Assembly: GCA_013350335.1 (NCBI GenBank)
Contig: CM023539.1
Coordinates: forward strand, 29,257,043 to 29,321,042
Origin: Chimonanthus salicifolius
Lineage: Eukaryota > Streptophyta > Magnoliopsida > Laurales > Calycanthaceae
Direction of reading: 5' to 3'
Length of the DNA: 64,000 nucleotides
Shown here: one piece after another, positions 1 through 11,437 of the stretch
How the letters are laid out: every line of letters begins with the position of its first letter
Numbering within the stretch: the first letter of the stretch is position 1
Notes under the pieces: model-generated
What the model saw: only the letters and a program-made list of their open reading frames with translations
Database searches by the model: none
What the model was told of the DNA's origin: nothing
Made by a program: the position numbers and the translations under genes

Positions 1-2304
1 TATATATATATTTTGAATTTACGTGTGGAAAACCTTGGGATACCCAGTGTAAAACCCCCACGGGTGAGCCCACTACCCCCCATGATTTGCATATATCTTT
101 CATATAACTACTTGGACATGGAGTACGAGGGATGAGACCCTTATGTATTACGAGCCACTCAGTAAGGGAACCATTCTGATAAATATGTTACAAGGGGCTC
201 ATTCGAGTGTACTCGTGTCGAACTGCTTGTGATGGCATATTCGTTAGTATTTTGATAACATTTTAGTTGATTAACATGGTGATGTGCGTTGTGTCATAAC
301 ATAGTTATTTGATTATGTGATGAGATGTTGAGTTGCCAAATATTATAACATGCTGAGCTTGACAATGTGATAACATACTGGATGGACTATATAATATCGT
401 GATATGTATAACCTGTGGCAAGAAATGATATGTTTTAGATAACATGTTATTTCTTTGTTTGATAACATGTAATGGATGGTAGTATATAATTGATGTTTAC
501 GTGATCCGACATGTTGATAACATGCGTAGAGATAACTGTACATACATGTAGCTAGTATACATGGAAAGTCGGTGGGTTATGGGTACTAGGCTACATTAGG
601 ATTTAGAGAATCCCCTTAGCTTGTCGGGTATTTAGGATTGGGAAGTCATGGGAATCTGTGCAGTGGATACAGTTGAGCTATGGACTACTTGTTGGTGGGT
701 CCGTAGGTGTGTGAGTGGCTGCTGGGTATTTTCCTTCTTGGGTATGTGTGCCTTTGGTAGAGTCGTGGTCCAGTGTACGGTTGAGATCCCGGTTGACTAT
801 TTACAGAGATGGGTTGAGGTTCGTACCACTGGTCAGCCTACGGCTGAGGTACCAATTGGCTATTTACGAACATGGATTGAGGTTCGTCCCCATGGTCCAA
901 TGTATGGTTGAGGTACCGGTTGACTATTTACAGACATGGATTGAGGTTCGTCCCCATGGTCTTTACGAACATGGATTGAGGTTTGGCCCCATGGTCCAAT
1001 GTATGGTTGAGGTACCGGTTGACTATTTACAGACATGGGTTGAGGTTCGTCCCCGTGGTCCGGTGTACGGCTGAGGTGCCGGTTGGCTATGTACGGACAT
1101 CGGTTGAGGTTCGTCCCCATGGTCCCGTGTACGGTTTAGGTACCAGTTGACTATTTACGGATATTATTCGAGGTTGTTCCCATGGTTTGGTGTATAGATG
1201 AGTACCGGTAGGTGGTGTGTGTGGATTTTCTGGAAGTGGCGCTAGAGGTAGAGTGGTCGTAGAGTACATTGAGTACGTACTAGGTCGCCATGGGAGCTAG
1301 CTGGGTTGAGCTTCTGTTCGCCCACACTTTAGCTGAGGGGTATGGTAGTGTGATTACTAGTGGTTATGACCTTGTGGTCCATTGTTGAGACTTATGTTGT
1401 GGGTGTTGGCTCACTGAGAATTTATGGGCGCCTAACGAGTGCGTTTGGCTGACTAACTCGGTAGAAGACCTATGGAATTCCTTGAGGGGTGTCTGTGCCA
1501 GTATTGTTGAGACTAGTAGATGGGGTCCGAAGTTACAAGTGTGATTACCAGGAGTCTGGTACTTGTTGAGGAGAGCACAGATGAGTCCGGTCGCCTTTCT
1601 GTCGAGGACTGGTACAGTATTACTCCCGTGTGATAGTCCATTTGGGACTCTAGTGAGACTGACTCATGAGTTGAGTGTCGTATGTGTGTGGGTCGCCTTG
1701 GGAGAATCATAGCACTAGTTGAGGGCCAGAGACCCTGATCTAGTTGGGGATCAGCCTGTGTAACCGTGGGTGGGTGGACTGTAGTGGTTTGGCATATGTG
1801 GGACATGCCGTAGTGTTGCATTAGGTTGGTTAGAGGATGTGCTTGAGGCTTGGTAGATGTGGACCCGTGTGCTAAGGGTAGGGTACATGTTCGTATGGTC
1901 GTGCATGTAGACATCCTAGACATTGTTGTGTCCATATGATTATATTCAATGTATGTTTGATGATAGAGCTCACCCCTTGCCTTTCAGGTGTCTCGATGGC
2001 GGGATCCAGGGGGTCCTAAGGTCAGGCTTAGGCAGTGATGATTGCTGACATCTTAACTTTACATTCTTTCTGTTATTTTGAGAGAGCATTGTATGTTTGA
2101 TTCAGTTCTCATTTGATTTTTATGGATAACTGTAATAACTGATGTGTTGTTTTGAGTTATTAATGAGATACTTGCTTCAGTTGTTATCTTGTTGTAGTTT
2201 GGCAATAAAAAATATATACAAAAAAAATTGACCCGATATCCATTTTTGAAGATTTCTTGAGATGTTTCGGAGATAATACGCTCATAGCGGGATGGGTTGT
2301 TACA
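1..2304 (+). mobile_element. 3' part of a long Ty3-type LTR (left end outside window)
   Basis: The segment ends in GGGTTGTTACA, the style of terminus (TG...ACA) seen in the other long LTRs of this window. The next 16 bases (AGCCGGAGCACTAACA) are the inverted start of a Ty1 LTR, so this LTR was inserted into another element. No primer-binding site follows, so it is a 3' LTR or a solo LTR rather than a 5' LTR. A pyrimidine-rich CCTTTCAG near 1980-1987 resembles the 3' splice acceptor proposed for the related LTRs. A tandem array occupies about 770-1160. There is no coding capacity; the short open frames are repeat by-products. Confidence 0.6.
770..1160 (+). repeat. Tandem array, ~60 bp unit, inside LTR
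   Basis: About six imperfect copies of a unit containing GAGGTTCGTCCCCATGGTCC, GGTTGAGGTACCGGTTGAC and TATTTACAGACATGG follow each other. Spacing alternates between about 60 and 40 bases, so some units are truncated. The overlapping open frames on both strands here come from the repeat and are not genes. Confidence 0.8.
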
Positions 2305-2320
2305 AGCCGGAGCACTAACA
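2305..2320 (-). mobile_element. 16 bp remnant of a Ty1 (Maximus/SIRE-like) LTR start
   Basis: The inverted sequence TGTTAGTGCTCCGGCT matches the first bases of the Ty1 LTRs at 26097 and 35367 (minus strand) and 30205 (plus strand). The purine tract expected inside an element does not follow, so the DNA to the right is probably flank of an old solo LTR. Confidence 0.5.
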
Positions 2321-3407
2321 CCCAAGATGTCTTAACTAATGTTTAGATAAAAAATGGTATAGTATTTAATTAAAATAATTAATAAAAAGGAAGAAATGTG
2401 GGAAACAGCTTCTCCTCCCAATCATTTATCAACTGCAACCCATCCAACGGACGGGGATGAGCAGACACATTTACGAAAGGAGGGCCCCTCTCCTCCATTT
2501 GGCTTTCAAAGCTTGGGACTCTAGCTGCTCACTCTCAATCTCTCACGGACTCATGTCTCTCCTTGACTCTGTTTTTTTTCGTCCCTCTCTGTAACCAATG
2601 GAGAGAGACTTGAAGTCTCCTTAGATATTATGGACACCCCGGGACACCAAATTAAGTTCTTAAACTCTCCTTCTTTACTTCATATAAGGTTCTAAGAAGG
2701 TTAGGATCAAATTGGAGTAAAATTGGAAAGAAAATGAAGCTTTTGGAAAGCTATGGAAAAAATGGCTTTAACTCAACTAACTCCTTGTATCCGTTAGATC
2801 AACACTCTTTCTCAGTCAAATTATATTATTCTTTTTTAAAAAATGAACTTAAACTAATTTAGAATTCATCTAACTAGTTTATTTTTGAGATGGTTTTTAA
2901 AGCCACTCGAATTGGGAATCGAAAAATTAATTTTTCTGCCATAACTGTAAATTCTCGGTTCGTATCAGAAGTCGAACCTAAGCTAAAAAATGGAAAAAAA
3001 ATTACCATCTGTTATCTTACTGTCTGAAATCTGATATTTTGTTCATCGGAAGTCCAATGGGTAAACGTCGGAAGTCCAATAGTTTTCTAAAAATTAAGTT
3101 CCGACTCTTAAAATGAATCTATTGTTTTCTCTTGCTCTATGTTAATTGTCGGAAGTCCGATATTTACACATCGAAAGTCTGACACTTCTTCTGCATTAGA
3201 AGTCCGACACGAGAGCACTTTCTTTAGTTTTTTGCATCATGTGTGTTTACCGCTTTCCTTTTTTATACTTTCTGGCCATCTTAGTCCAGGCATGAATAAT
3301 TGACTTTCTGTTTAGACTGGTCCCTAGATTTTAACTTCAAATTTCAGTATTTTATTTTCCTTTATTTTCTGTCACCTTCTTGATCCGAACATGACTAACA
3401 CTCTAAC
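2321..3407. other. Unassigned DNA with a TCGGAAGTCCGA-type motif cluster
   Basis: No gene or element boundary was recognised. Between about 3045 and 3215 there are at least six degenerate copies of a self-complementary motif related to GTCGGAAGTCCGAT, spaced 20-60 bases apart. The motif style is that of the palindrome clusters in the LTRs of this window, so this may be part of an unrecognised LTR continuing after the inserted solo LTR at 6765. Confidence 0.4.
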
Positions 3408-4315
3408 TGTAACACCCCAGATTTTCCTTAGGTTATAAATTTATTGGATTGACCCATTTGGATTGCAATTTAATTGAATTTGAAATTAAAAAGTTGAAAT
3501 GGACATTAGATGGGCCAGGAAATGGGTCAATTACCCAATTAAGACCCAATGGGTCATGGGTGACCTTAATTTAAAAATAATTGGGTAAATTTAGTTAAGT
3601 TAGTTGAGTTGGATAAATTAGTGAAATTAATGCATTGAAGTCCACCTCATCAAGTGAGGTGGCATGTGAGTGAAGTGGCATTGCCATGTGGCATACATGT
3701 CATCACATGAAAGCCAAGTAAGCCAGGATGCCACGTCATCCAGTGACATGGCCAAAGTGGGACCCAAGTGCCATGTGGTGACCAAGTCACCACATGCATG
3801 GTTGACCATGGCATGGGTTGACTTGGTCAACCACTTTTGAGTTTAAGTCTTGAATTAAGGGTTTTTGCTTAAGTTGAGAAGATGAAGGGATGAGATGGAA
3901 GGCTAGGATTTCATCTAACGGAAGATCAATGGTAGAGGTTAAAGGTTGGGGTGCCTTGTCTAACTACATTGTACTTAGACACTTGGAAACCTAAGGGTCT
4001 TCACCTCAAAAGCCATGAAGCCACCTTTGGAAGCCAAGGGCCTCTTTGGTTAAACCAAGGGTCCTCCTTGGTTAGACCAAGCCATTATGAGAGGAGAGGA
4101 AGAGATTAATATTTAATACAAAAACACAAACCAAAGGACACTTCAAACCCCTTGGCCAACCCCTTCTCTCTTGGACAAGAGTTTTCTCTCCACTCCTCTC
4201 CTCTTTCTCTCTCACCTCTACCTCCATACACTTGAAGACTTTGAAGAACAAAGAAAGGAGAAGAAGAATTAAGGAAGAAGAGAAAGACCAAAAGAAAGTA
4301 GGAGATTGAAGGAAG

Positions 4316-6314
4316 GTATGTCTAGACTTAATAAAAAAGGGATTAATCTAAGGAAACCATAGGTTCGGCCATGGTGTGGCCGAACCCATGGGTTCCATGA
4401 TTAGTTGGAATGAATGGCCAAAATTGTGATAAGGATATGGACTTCGAAATCCAAGCACATAAAGGACCTAATCCAAAGTCAGCCGACTGAATCTATGATT
4501 CAGTCGACTGAAAGTGTTCTGGCCGATCACACAAAGGATCTGGTTGTGTTTCAGCCGACTGAATCTTATAATTCAGTCGAATGAAAATATACAGGCCAAA
4601 CACGTATGGGATCTGGTTGTGTTTCAGTCGACTGAATCTTATGATTCAGTCGACTGAAAGTATACTGGCCAAACATGTAAGGAATTTGGTTGTGTTTCAG
4701 CCAACTGAATCTTACGATTCAGTCGACTGAAAGTATACTAGCCAAACATGTAAGGGATCTGGTTGTGTTTCAGCAGACTGAATGTTATGATTCAGTTGAC
4801 TGAAAGTATACTGGCCAAAAACAGATGGGATCTGGTTGTATTTCAAGCAGACTGAATCTTATGATTCAGTCAACTGAAAGTATACAGGCCAATACATATA
4901 GGATCTGGTTGTATTTCAACCAACTAAATCTTATGATTCAGTCGACTGAAAGTAAACTGGCCAAACACAGATGGAATTTGGTTGTATTTCAGCTGACTGA
5001 ATCTTATGATTCAGACGACTGAAAGTATACTGGCCAAGCACATATAGGATCTGGTTGTATTTCAGCCTACTGAATCTTATTGTTCAGTTGATTGAAGTTA
5101 TACTGGCCAAACACGTATGGTATCTGGTTGTATTTCAGCAGACTGAATCTTATGATCCAGTCGACTGAAAGTGTACTGGCCAAATACATATGGGATCTGG
5201 TTGTCTTTCAGTCGACTGAATTCCATGATTCAATCGACTGAATTAGAAGGTTTCATTCTGGATTATCCTCCCGAACCTCTGCCTACTTTGTAGGATGGAA
5301 GCAAGATAAAAAGGAAGAACAATAAGGTTTCGAACCATGTTGTATGACCAAACCCCATTGAAGGTCTTAAATGGATAATGGACTATGATACGTAAATGCG
5401 TTGAGAAATGAACATGGAACTTAGAGGGAAATAGGGATGATGAAATTAAAATGGAAAATAAAACTAATACGTATGTTTGAATTTGATGAGGTAAAGAGGT
5501 TCGCAAAGGGATTGCGATTCATTTCACGCGACCGTTAGGGTTATCCTTGCAAGACAAGAAAGGATAGTATATCAGACATTGGTAGGATTCCTACCTCCTT
5601 TAGAACACTATGGAGTATATTATGACACTTGTTTTATTCAAAATATGATGAATGCATTGGTTAAATAAATTGTATATGATTATGAGTTGATTTTCAATGA
5701 TTTTATGTATTTTAAATGAAATGGCATTCTTGCATACATTACCTCATGCATGACATGGGAGGGAACACATATGACCAAGAAGCCAAGTTTTGAGCGGTCC
5801 AGACATAACTTGGGCTTGAGTTTAGCTTATGTGAAGCTATATGAACTGTTGAGATTTGGCAGCGTCCGGTTGATAGAAAAGTTCGCGTGATTGGTCCAAA
5901 GTGCTCCTGGGTAGTCAGTCCCGAAACCCTGCTCAGAGGGAGGAGTCCACACTCCATCGATAATCCCGGTTAATTTGTGGATGGGTATACAGTGCCCTAG
6001 TGGTTGCCGCCTCAAATGCTGTGGATATAATTGGTCAAGGAAACCATTGATTGATTTATGATGTGATTGGGTATGGACATTGGGTGGGATTTCATTTGGC
6101 ATTGACACCCATGATATGACACTTATGTTAGCATGATTATGATGTGAACATCATGCACTGTTTTATTACTTGCAAGATGTTTTTTTACAAATATGCCATT
6201 AATGATGTATAAACTCTTGATTTATGATATTCTAGTATTACTCCTATGTGTACCATAACCCTAATTGGAATACCTACTGGGCATGTTGACTAATGCCCTA
6301 CTTCTACCCTATAG
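4316..6314 (+). promoter_or_regulatory. Predicted LTR intron (donor to acceptor)
   Basis: The donor AAG|GTATGT lies at 4316 after a purine-rich block. The acceptor region reads GTTGACTAAT (branch-point-like), then GCCCTACTTCTACCCTATAG ending at 6314, followed by ATGATGG. The same acceptor block is conserved at 13754-13779 and, inverted, at 27307-27332. The predicted intron of 1999 bases encloses the palindrome array. Splicing itself is inferred, not shown. Confidence 0.55.
4480..5242 (+). repeat. Tandem array of palindromes, ~73 bp period, ~11 copies
   Basis: Each unit has a left arm TTCAGCCGACTGAATC, a 3-4 base loop, a right arm GATTCAGTCGACTGAA and a spacer of about 37 bases containing ACTGGCCAAACAC and GGATCTGGTTGT. 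Units start near 4480, 4552, 4626, 4698, 4771, 4844, 4916, 4990, 5063, 5137 and 5209. The right arm is nearly invariant while the left arm varies at its centre. A homologous array lies at 63112-63640. All spacers are alike, so this is not a CRISPR array. Confidence 0.93.
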
Positions 6315-6764
6315 ATGATGGAACATGAAATGATAAAGAAAAGGAGGCGGGATCAGAGGGGAGCCAAGCATAGGAGCTTGGGAAGATTTAATTTTAAAAT
6401 TACTTAGTTTTGATTTCGATGATGTATTCGGAGGACTTATAATTTGGATTGTAATAACTTAGAACTTATTTGCTATGGTTTGATAATCTTTAAGTTTTAT
6501 TGGAATTTTATGGTGATTGGCTTTCCTTGCCTAATGATGACAAGAGAATGAATAGCATCTTATTCATATAAATTATTCCGCAAACAATAAGATAAGCGTG
6601 TGTAAATGTTTTAGTGGACTTAATCCACGCACACGTAATGGTGGCCAGTCAAGGGTCGGGTTTTTGAATCTCGGACTTGACTCATGTCATAACGGTCCGT
6701 TCTCTCTCACTTATAAAAAAAATATACTCTGATTTATGCAAGTGAAAAAGGGCAGGGCGTTACA

Positions 6765-6884
6765 CTACCTCTCTCTTCGGACTAGTCCAAGAGCTTTTAC
6801 TGCATTTTGTACCCTCTAGGCTAACTCTCATATCTACTAGTGATATCGCCCATTAAATCCTGAGACAAGGCACTCAGTATATTA
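6765..6884. other. Continuation of flank after the solo LTR
   Basis: This is the DNA that was contiguous with 3407 before the solo LTR was inserted. It contains TCGGACTAGTCCAAG, another self-complementary motif, and no recognisable gene. Confidence 0.4.
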
Positions 6885-7074
6885 CTCCCTCCGTCCCATT
6901 TTAATAGTCTCATTTGAAATATTTGTATTTTTTAAGGAACTCTCTATATAAGCCTAGCATTCATGTGATCTCATCAATTTTCAACATATTTTGTACTACA
7001 CAAATACAAATGAGACAACTATTTTGGGACAATTTTAAAATCCATATAGGACAATTAATTTGGGACAGAGGGAG
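6885..7074. mobile_element. Stowaway MITE (Tc1/mariner type), 190 bp
   Basis: The left terminal inverted repeat is CTCCCTCCGTCCCATTTTAA and the right end reads TTTGGGACAGAGGGAG. Both sides are flanked by the dinucleotide TA (6883-6884 and 7075-7076), the usual target duplication. The ends are the plant Stowaway consensus. It is non-autonomous with no coding sequence. Confidence 0.95.
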
Positions 7075-7226
7075 TATTTACTTTCGGCTTTAAAATACCA
7101 TGCATTTGATGTTATTTTATTTATCGTGTGTTTATATTTGTCGTGTTTTATTTACTTTGTTCATTTATTTACACGCCTTACCTAACGTGATTTTCTTACG
7201 CACATGATTTCTACATGCTTTGTGTT

Positions 7227-8764
7227 TGTTATTGCCCCAGTTCGTTTGTGTCCCTTTGTTGTCAATTCCGTGACCGTGTCAAGACCTTGCCTTTGGATGA
7301 ACGTATTGGAGAACGTTTGAAGACCATGAAGATATTTGGATTGCGAAGGATCTCTCCAATGTCATGGCAATTGAACAGGTAAATCGGACTCTATTGACCT
7401 TAGGTTGGGTTCACAAATTATTATTACTTAAATATTAAATTAATCTAGGCCCAAACCTGAAGCTCATGTGAAAGAAAGACCCAAAAATCCAAAAGCCTCG
7501 TGTGTAGAGTAAGTATCTGAAGGTTGTTGTGTTCGGCAGATCGAACAGGTTCGACCTATGGAAAGGCGTGTCGACTTTGTTTTTGACGCTGTTAGTTTTG
7601 ACTAGTCGACCAGATTCGACTGGTCGAGAGTCCTGTTTCATTATGGAGCCTTTATCGTATTGTGTCTCTCGGGATCAACTAGTCGACCCTCTTTGACTGG
7701 TCGATGAGCCTTCATGGAAACTAATTTTCGACCCATCAAAAATACTCAACATGTCGAGGGCACCCATCTTTTAAACACGTTGTCATCCTTGTGTTCCTCA
7801 ACATCTTGAAAATTCTCCTTCAGTGCCTCGACATATCGAAGAGCGTAGATTGATCGGTTGTGTTATAGCCGTGTAATTTTTCTTATATATACAGATCGAC
7901 TTTAAGGGGGGATTAGTGAGATAAATGAAGGAGAAAAATTAAGAGATGAGGATAGAGAGAGAACCCAGAAATCGTCCCTAAAATAAACCAGTAAAATCCT
8001 CAGTGTCTAAGAAAAAGGTTCTTGGGAATTACTGTTATACCAAACTGAGTCTTGATCAGTCGGTTTCTAACATCTCAAGATCTGAAGCGTCAATGACTGG
8101 AGCGTGCAACACGTATCATTGAAGAACACATCAAGAAGATCTAACCAAAGACCCAAAGGCAAGTGTTCTTGCCTCCTTTTTATTCATTTAATATTGTAAG
8201 GTGGATTAGATTTCTTTAAATTGAACAACCATAGAAAAATAGGTGTCAACGAGTAGACCTCGGTGGTCAAACCTTTCAAAATCTAGGAGTGCATTGATAG
8301 GGTATTTTTACTCTTTCATTGTGTGTTTCAGATAACCCAAAGTTGGGTGAGTCCAAGAGTGGGTGTAGGTTCAAGTGAATCAAACTACTATAAATCGCTT
8401 GTGCATGATGTGGTTGAATGTCTTGTGGTGCATGATTCATTATCTTGTGATTAACCTTATTTGTTCACGTAAGCTTGATTAAATTAATTGGTTAAATTGT
8501 TTGGACTAGTTATTGAAATTAATTGAATCAAGATTATTAAATCTGATCATATCGTCATACATGCATTTTATATTGATTTAATTACTTGAGTCTATTATTG
8601 ATTTGTTTGTTAGTTTAAATCAATTGAAATTGGGTACACTCTATTATTCTGTTGCACACTGATATACATAATTTTAAACAGGGATTAAATTTTGGAGAAG
8701 GTTCTTTTCACACCCTCTCGCCCCCCTCTTCTAGGACAATGCATTGGTCTTGCCTAGACTTACA
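7227..8764 (+). mobile_element. 5' LTR of a Ty1 element (Maximus/SIRE-like)
   Basis: The start TGTTATTGCCCCAG, followed by TTGTCAATTCCGTGAC, resembles the starts of the Ty1 LTRs at 30205 (plus) and 26097 (minus). The segment has a TATA-like TTATATATACAG near 7883, the conserved AAAGGCAAGTG near 8156, a C-rich stretch near 8720 and an end at CTTACA, directly before the primer-binding site. Between about 7540 and 7850 there are many degenerate copies of TAGTCGACC / GACTGGTCGA, self-complementary motifs like those of the sister LTRs. Length (1538 bp) is close to the sister LTRs (1669-1914 bp). Confidence 0.8.
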
Positions 8765-8766
8765 AG

Positions 8767-8778
8767 TGGTATCAGAGC
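8767..8778 (+). other. Primer-binding site, initiator tRNA-Met
   Basis: TGGTATCAGAGC, complementary to the 3' end of plant initiator tRNA-Met, lies two bases after the LTR end. This fixes the element's orientation as plus. Confidence 0.93.
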
Positions 8779-8896
8779 CTGGTTATTCTGAGTTGGACTT
8801 AACCGTCTGAGTTGACGCTTTGCTAGAACAATGTATAAGGATGGATGATTGACTGCTTTAAAATGTGTTTCCCTTGAAAGCACAGTTCTAGGAGAT

Positions 8897-9665
8897 ATGA
8901 GTATTCATAGAAATTTTCAAGCTTCCACTCCTAATAATCCTCTAGAACAATTAAATGGTGAAACAAATAATGAAGATTCAAATGAAGATGAAGAAAATGA
9001 TGACATACAGGAAGCTTAGAATACACTACTTTAAGAGAGCAATAATTTGGCTAGAAAGTTATATAAGTCTAAGAAAGAAAATTCAAATCTAACAAATCAA
9101 CTGAAATTAAAAAAAAAAAAAATAGAAAACGAAAATATTATGAGAGAACTAAACAGAGTTAAAGAAGATTTGAAATTTACCCAAGAAGAATTTCAAAACT
9201 AAGAAATCAATTAAATTCAAAAAAATTAGAGAAAGAAAACACCAAAGAAAAATTGGAAATTCTTGAAGAAGAAAATTTAAAATTTAATGAAATTGAATCT
9301 GAATTTAAAAATATAAATTAAAATATGATTCAAGAAATTAATGACCTAAAGAGATATAATGTGAAATTTGAACAAAAAATTTCTAAAGAAGAAGAGAAAA
9401 TAGAAAAACTTTCGAATATAGGAAAACAGATTGGAGATATGACGGGTCTTGGATTTGACCAGAAAAATGAGAAAATACCCATCACCTCAACTATTTTTGT
9501 GAAAGGTAATGCTTCCTCTTCAAAACCTTCAAATTTGACATGCTTTTATTGTAGGAAATTTGGTTACTTCAGGTTTGAATGCAATTTAAGGATGAAACAC
9601 TTCAAAGAAAGGAATTTTGAAAATCAACATAAACGTGACAAACTGTCTAAAGTGCAAAAGAAATA
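8897..9665 (+). pseudogene. Ty1 (Maximus/SIRE-like) gag remnant: coiled coil and zinc knuckle
   Basis: Reading from ATG at 8897, an acidic stretch (NNEDSNEDEENDD) is followed by a long lysine/glutamate-rich coiled coil and, near the end, a nucleocapsid zinc knuckle CFYCRKFGYFRFEC in which the metal-binding histidine is replaced by tyrosine. Gag packages the element's RNA. The N-terminal capsid (UBN2-type) domain expected between the PBS and the coiled coil is absent, because only about 120 bases separate them; this implies an internal deletion. Stops and frameshifts near 9018, 9033 and 9200-9320 break the frame; the last open piece runs 9325-9666. The following 180 bases may be the gag-pol junction, cut by the solo LTR at 9850. 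Confidence 0.72.
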
Positions 9666-11437
9666 GAATGTCGAAGAAAATCTAATAAGGGGAATTAGAA
9701 ATCAATTGTCAAATGAAAACATGAAAGATCTTGTATTTGAGCTATTCATACAAAGTCAAATTAATAAGAGGTCCATAAAGATATGTGATCAAAGAAAGTT
9801 TAAATCTGGCTATAAACTCAGAATTGGACCTAGTTATGTACCTAGAGGTTGTAATAACCCGAATTTTTGATAAATATATATATTGGCATTTATTCATTTT
9901 AAATTGAAGTTTGATGTAATAAAATGCCAAATGGACCAAATTTTGGGACAATGGCCCAAGGATGGCCCAATTGGGCCATGGGTTGGATGAAATCCATTAA
10001 ATGGGTCAATGAGGACTAATCGGGTCAACGATGGTCAAAGTGGGCCCGATAGCCATGTGGGGCCCAATGGATCAAAATCGGTTCAAACCCTAAGGTAAGT
10101 GGAAAAGGAGGGAACCTAATTGGGCCATGGGCCCAATGGTTACCCAATAGACCTTGAATTAGAATTGGTTCATTTAATCGGGCAACGGTAAGTAATTGGG
10201 TCAAGATTAGTCAATTTGGGTCAAAGAGCCATGTGGGACCCAATGGGCCAAGGTAACTAAGCCATAAGATAAATGGGTAAGACAAGAATCAAATTGGGCC
10301 ATGGGCCCAATGGTGATCCAATAAGAGGGATACATTTAATAAAATTTAAATCACCTAAGTTAGGTGATAAATGGACCAAGGTGACATGGCCAATGGGGCC
10401 CACCTCCACCTCACCCATTGAGGTGGCATGTGGACCAAGGAAAAAGTGGGACCAACCATCTTGGTTGACTTGGTCAACCATGGATAAATTTAAGAATGTC
10501 TAAGGTAGATTAATGTAAGTTAAATTGATTAAAATTATTGTAAAATTACCTAAGTTAAAATTAATGGAATTAATATAACATGGCCAAGTGGGGCCCACCT
10601 CCACCTCATCAAGTGAGGTGGCGGGTGGGGTAGGTACATGTGGGGGCCGTCCATCATGGTTGACTTGGTCAACCATGGGTGGATTTATTAGATAGATAAT
10701 TGATGGAATTAAATAGGATAGAAATTAATTAACCTAAGTGAGGACTTAACTTAATTAATTAGGTTAATTAATTAAGGGTCAACATAGGCAAGTCAAAGAG
10801 GACATGGGAGCCATGCTTGGTGGTTGGGTCTCAACCACCACCACCCAAGTCAAGCTAGCCCATGCTTGGTGGGTGGGGAAAATTAATGAGGAGTCTAAGT
10901 CACTCCAACCACCTCCATGTCATTTCAAACTACCCATTTGACTCTAGCCCTCCACACACACAAGGAAATTCGTTACCCCACCTTGCAAAGGAGAGAGTGA
11001 AGAAAACTTAGAAGAAAGCTTAGAAGAAAAAGAAGAGAAGAAGAGAAGAAAAGAGGTGGAACCTTGGATTCACCTCTTGAAGATCAAGAGCTACCATTCT
11101 CCATCATCTTCCCCTCTTCCCCTCTCTCAACCTAACACTATCTTATCCAATCCAAGCATGTCCCACCATTGATCAAGCACATCTAGCCAATCAAAGATTA
11201 AGAAGAGGGAGAAAAGAGGCCAAGGAGGTTGACGGGAGCGACAAAGACCGGAGGAGCCGTCGGATCCGTAAGTATTTCTAAACAAGAGTTTAGATTTTTG
11301 TTTATGGTTAAAAAGGGAATCCATTTATTAGATAATGGCCAAAAAACATCATGGGCCTTGGATCTAAGATCCATCAATGGAAGATTAAGAAATGGATAAA
11401 CTTAGAGAGAGATAGATTAAATGAATGGATGACCATA

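Larger units (their letters stand above)
3408..6764 (+). mobile_element. Solo LTR, Ty3 chromovirus (Tekay/Del-like), 3357 bp
   Basis: The LTR starts TGTAACACCCC and ends GGGCGTTACA. It is flanked by CTAAC on the left (3403-3407) and CTACC on the right (6765-6769), a 5 bp target duplication with one change, which marks a solo LTR left by LTR-LTR recombination. The first 2 kb match the LTR at 61911, which directly follows Ty3 integrase-chromodomain sequence; this gives the family. In order it holds hairpins at 3642-3662 and 3816-3832, a purine-rich stretch near 4250-4315, a splice donor at 4316, a hairpin at 4362-4386, a palindrome array at 4480-5242, a hairpin at 5581-5595, a branch point and acceptor ending at 6314, and a hairpin at 6364-6381. 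No open reading frame is meaningful. Confidence 0.92.

Noticed and set aside
648..1074. Two overlapping open frames of 87 and 119 codons
   Set aside because: They follow the 60 bp tandem array; open frames also exist on the other strand, and the peptide repeats mirror the DNA repeats.
4480..5242. CRISPR-like array of regularly spaced palindromic repeats
   Set aside because: The spacers are copies of one sequence, the period is about 73 bp, it lies in an LTR of a plant genome, and no cas genes are present. It is a tandem satellite-like array.
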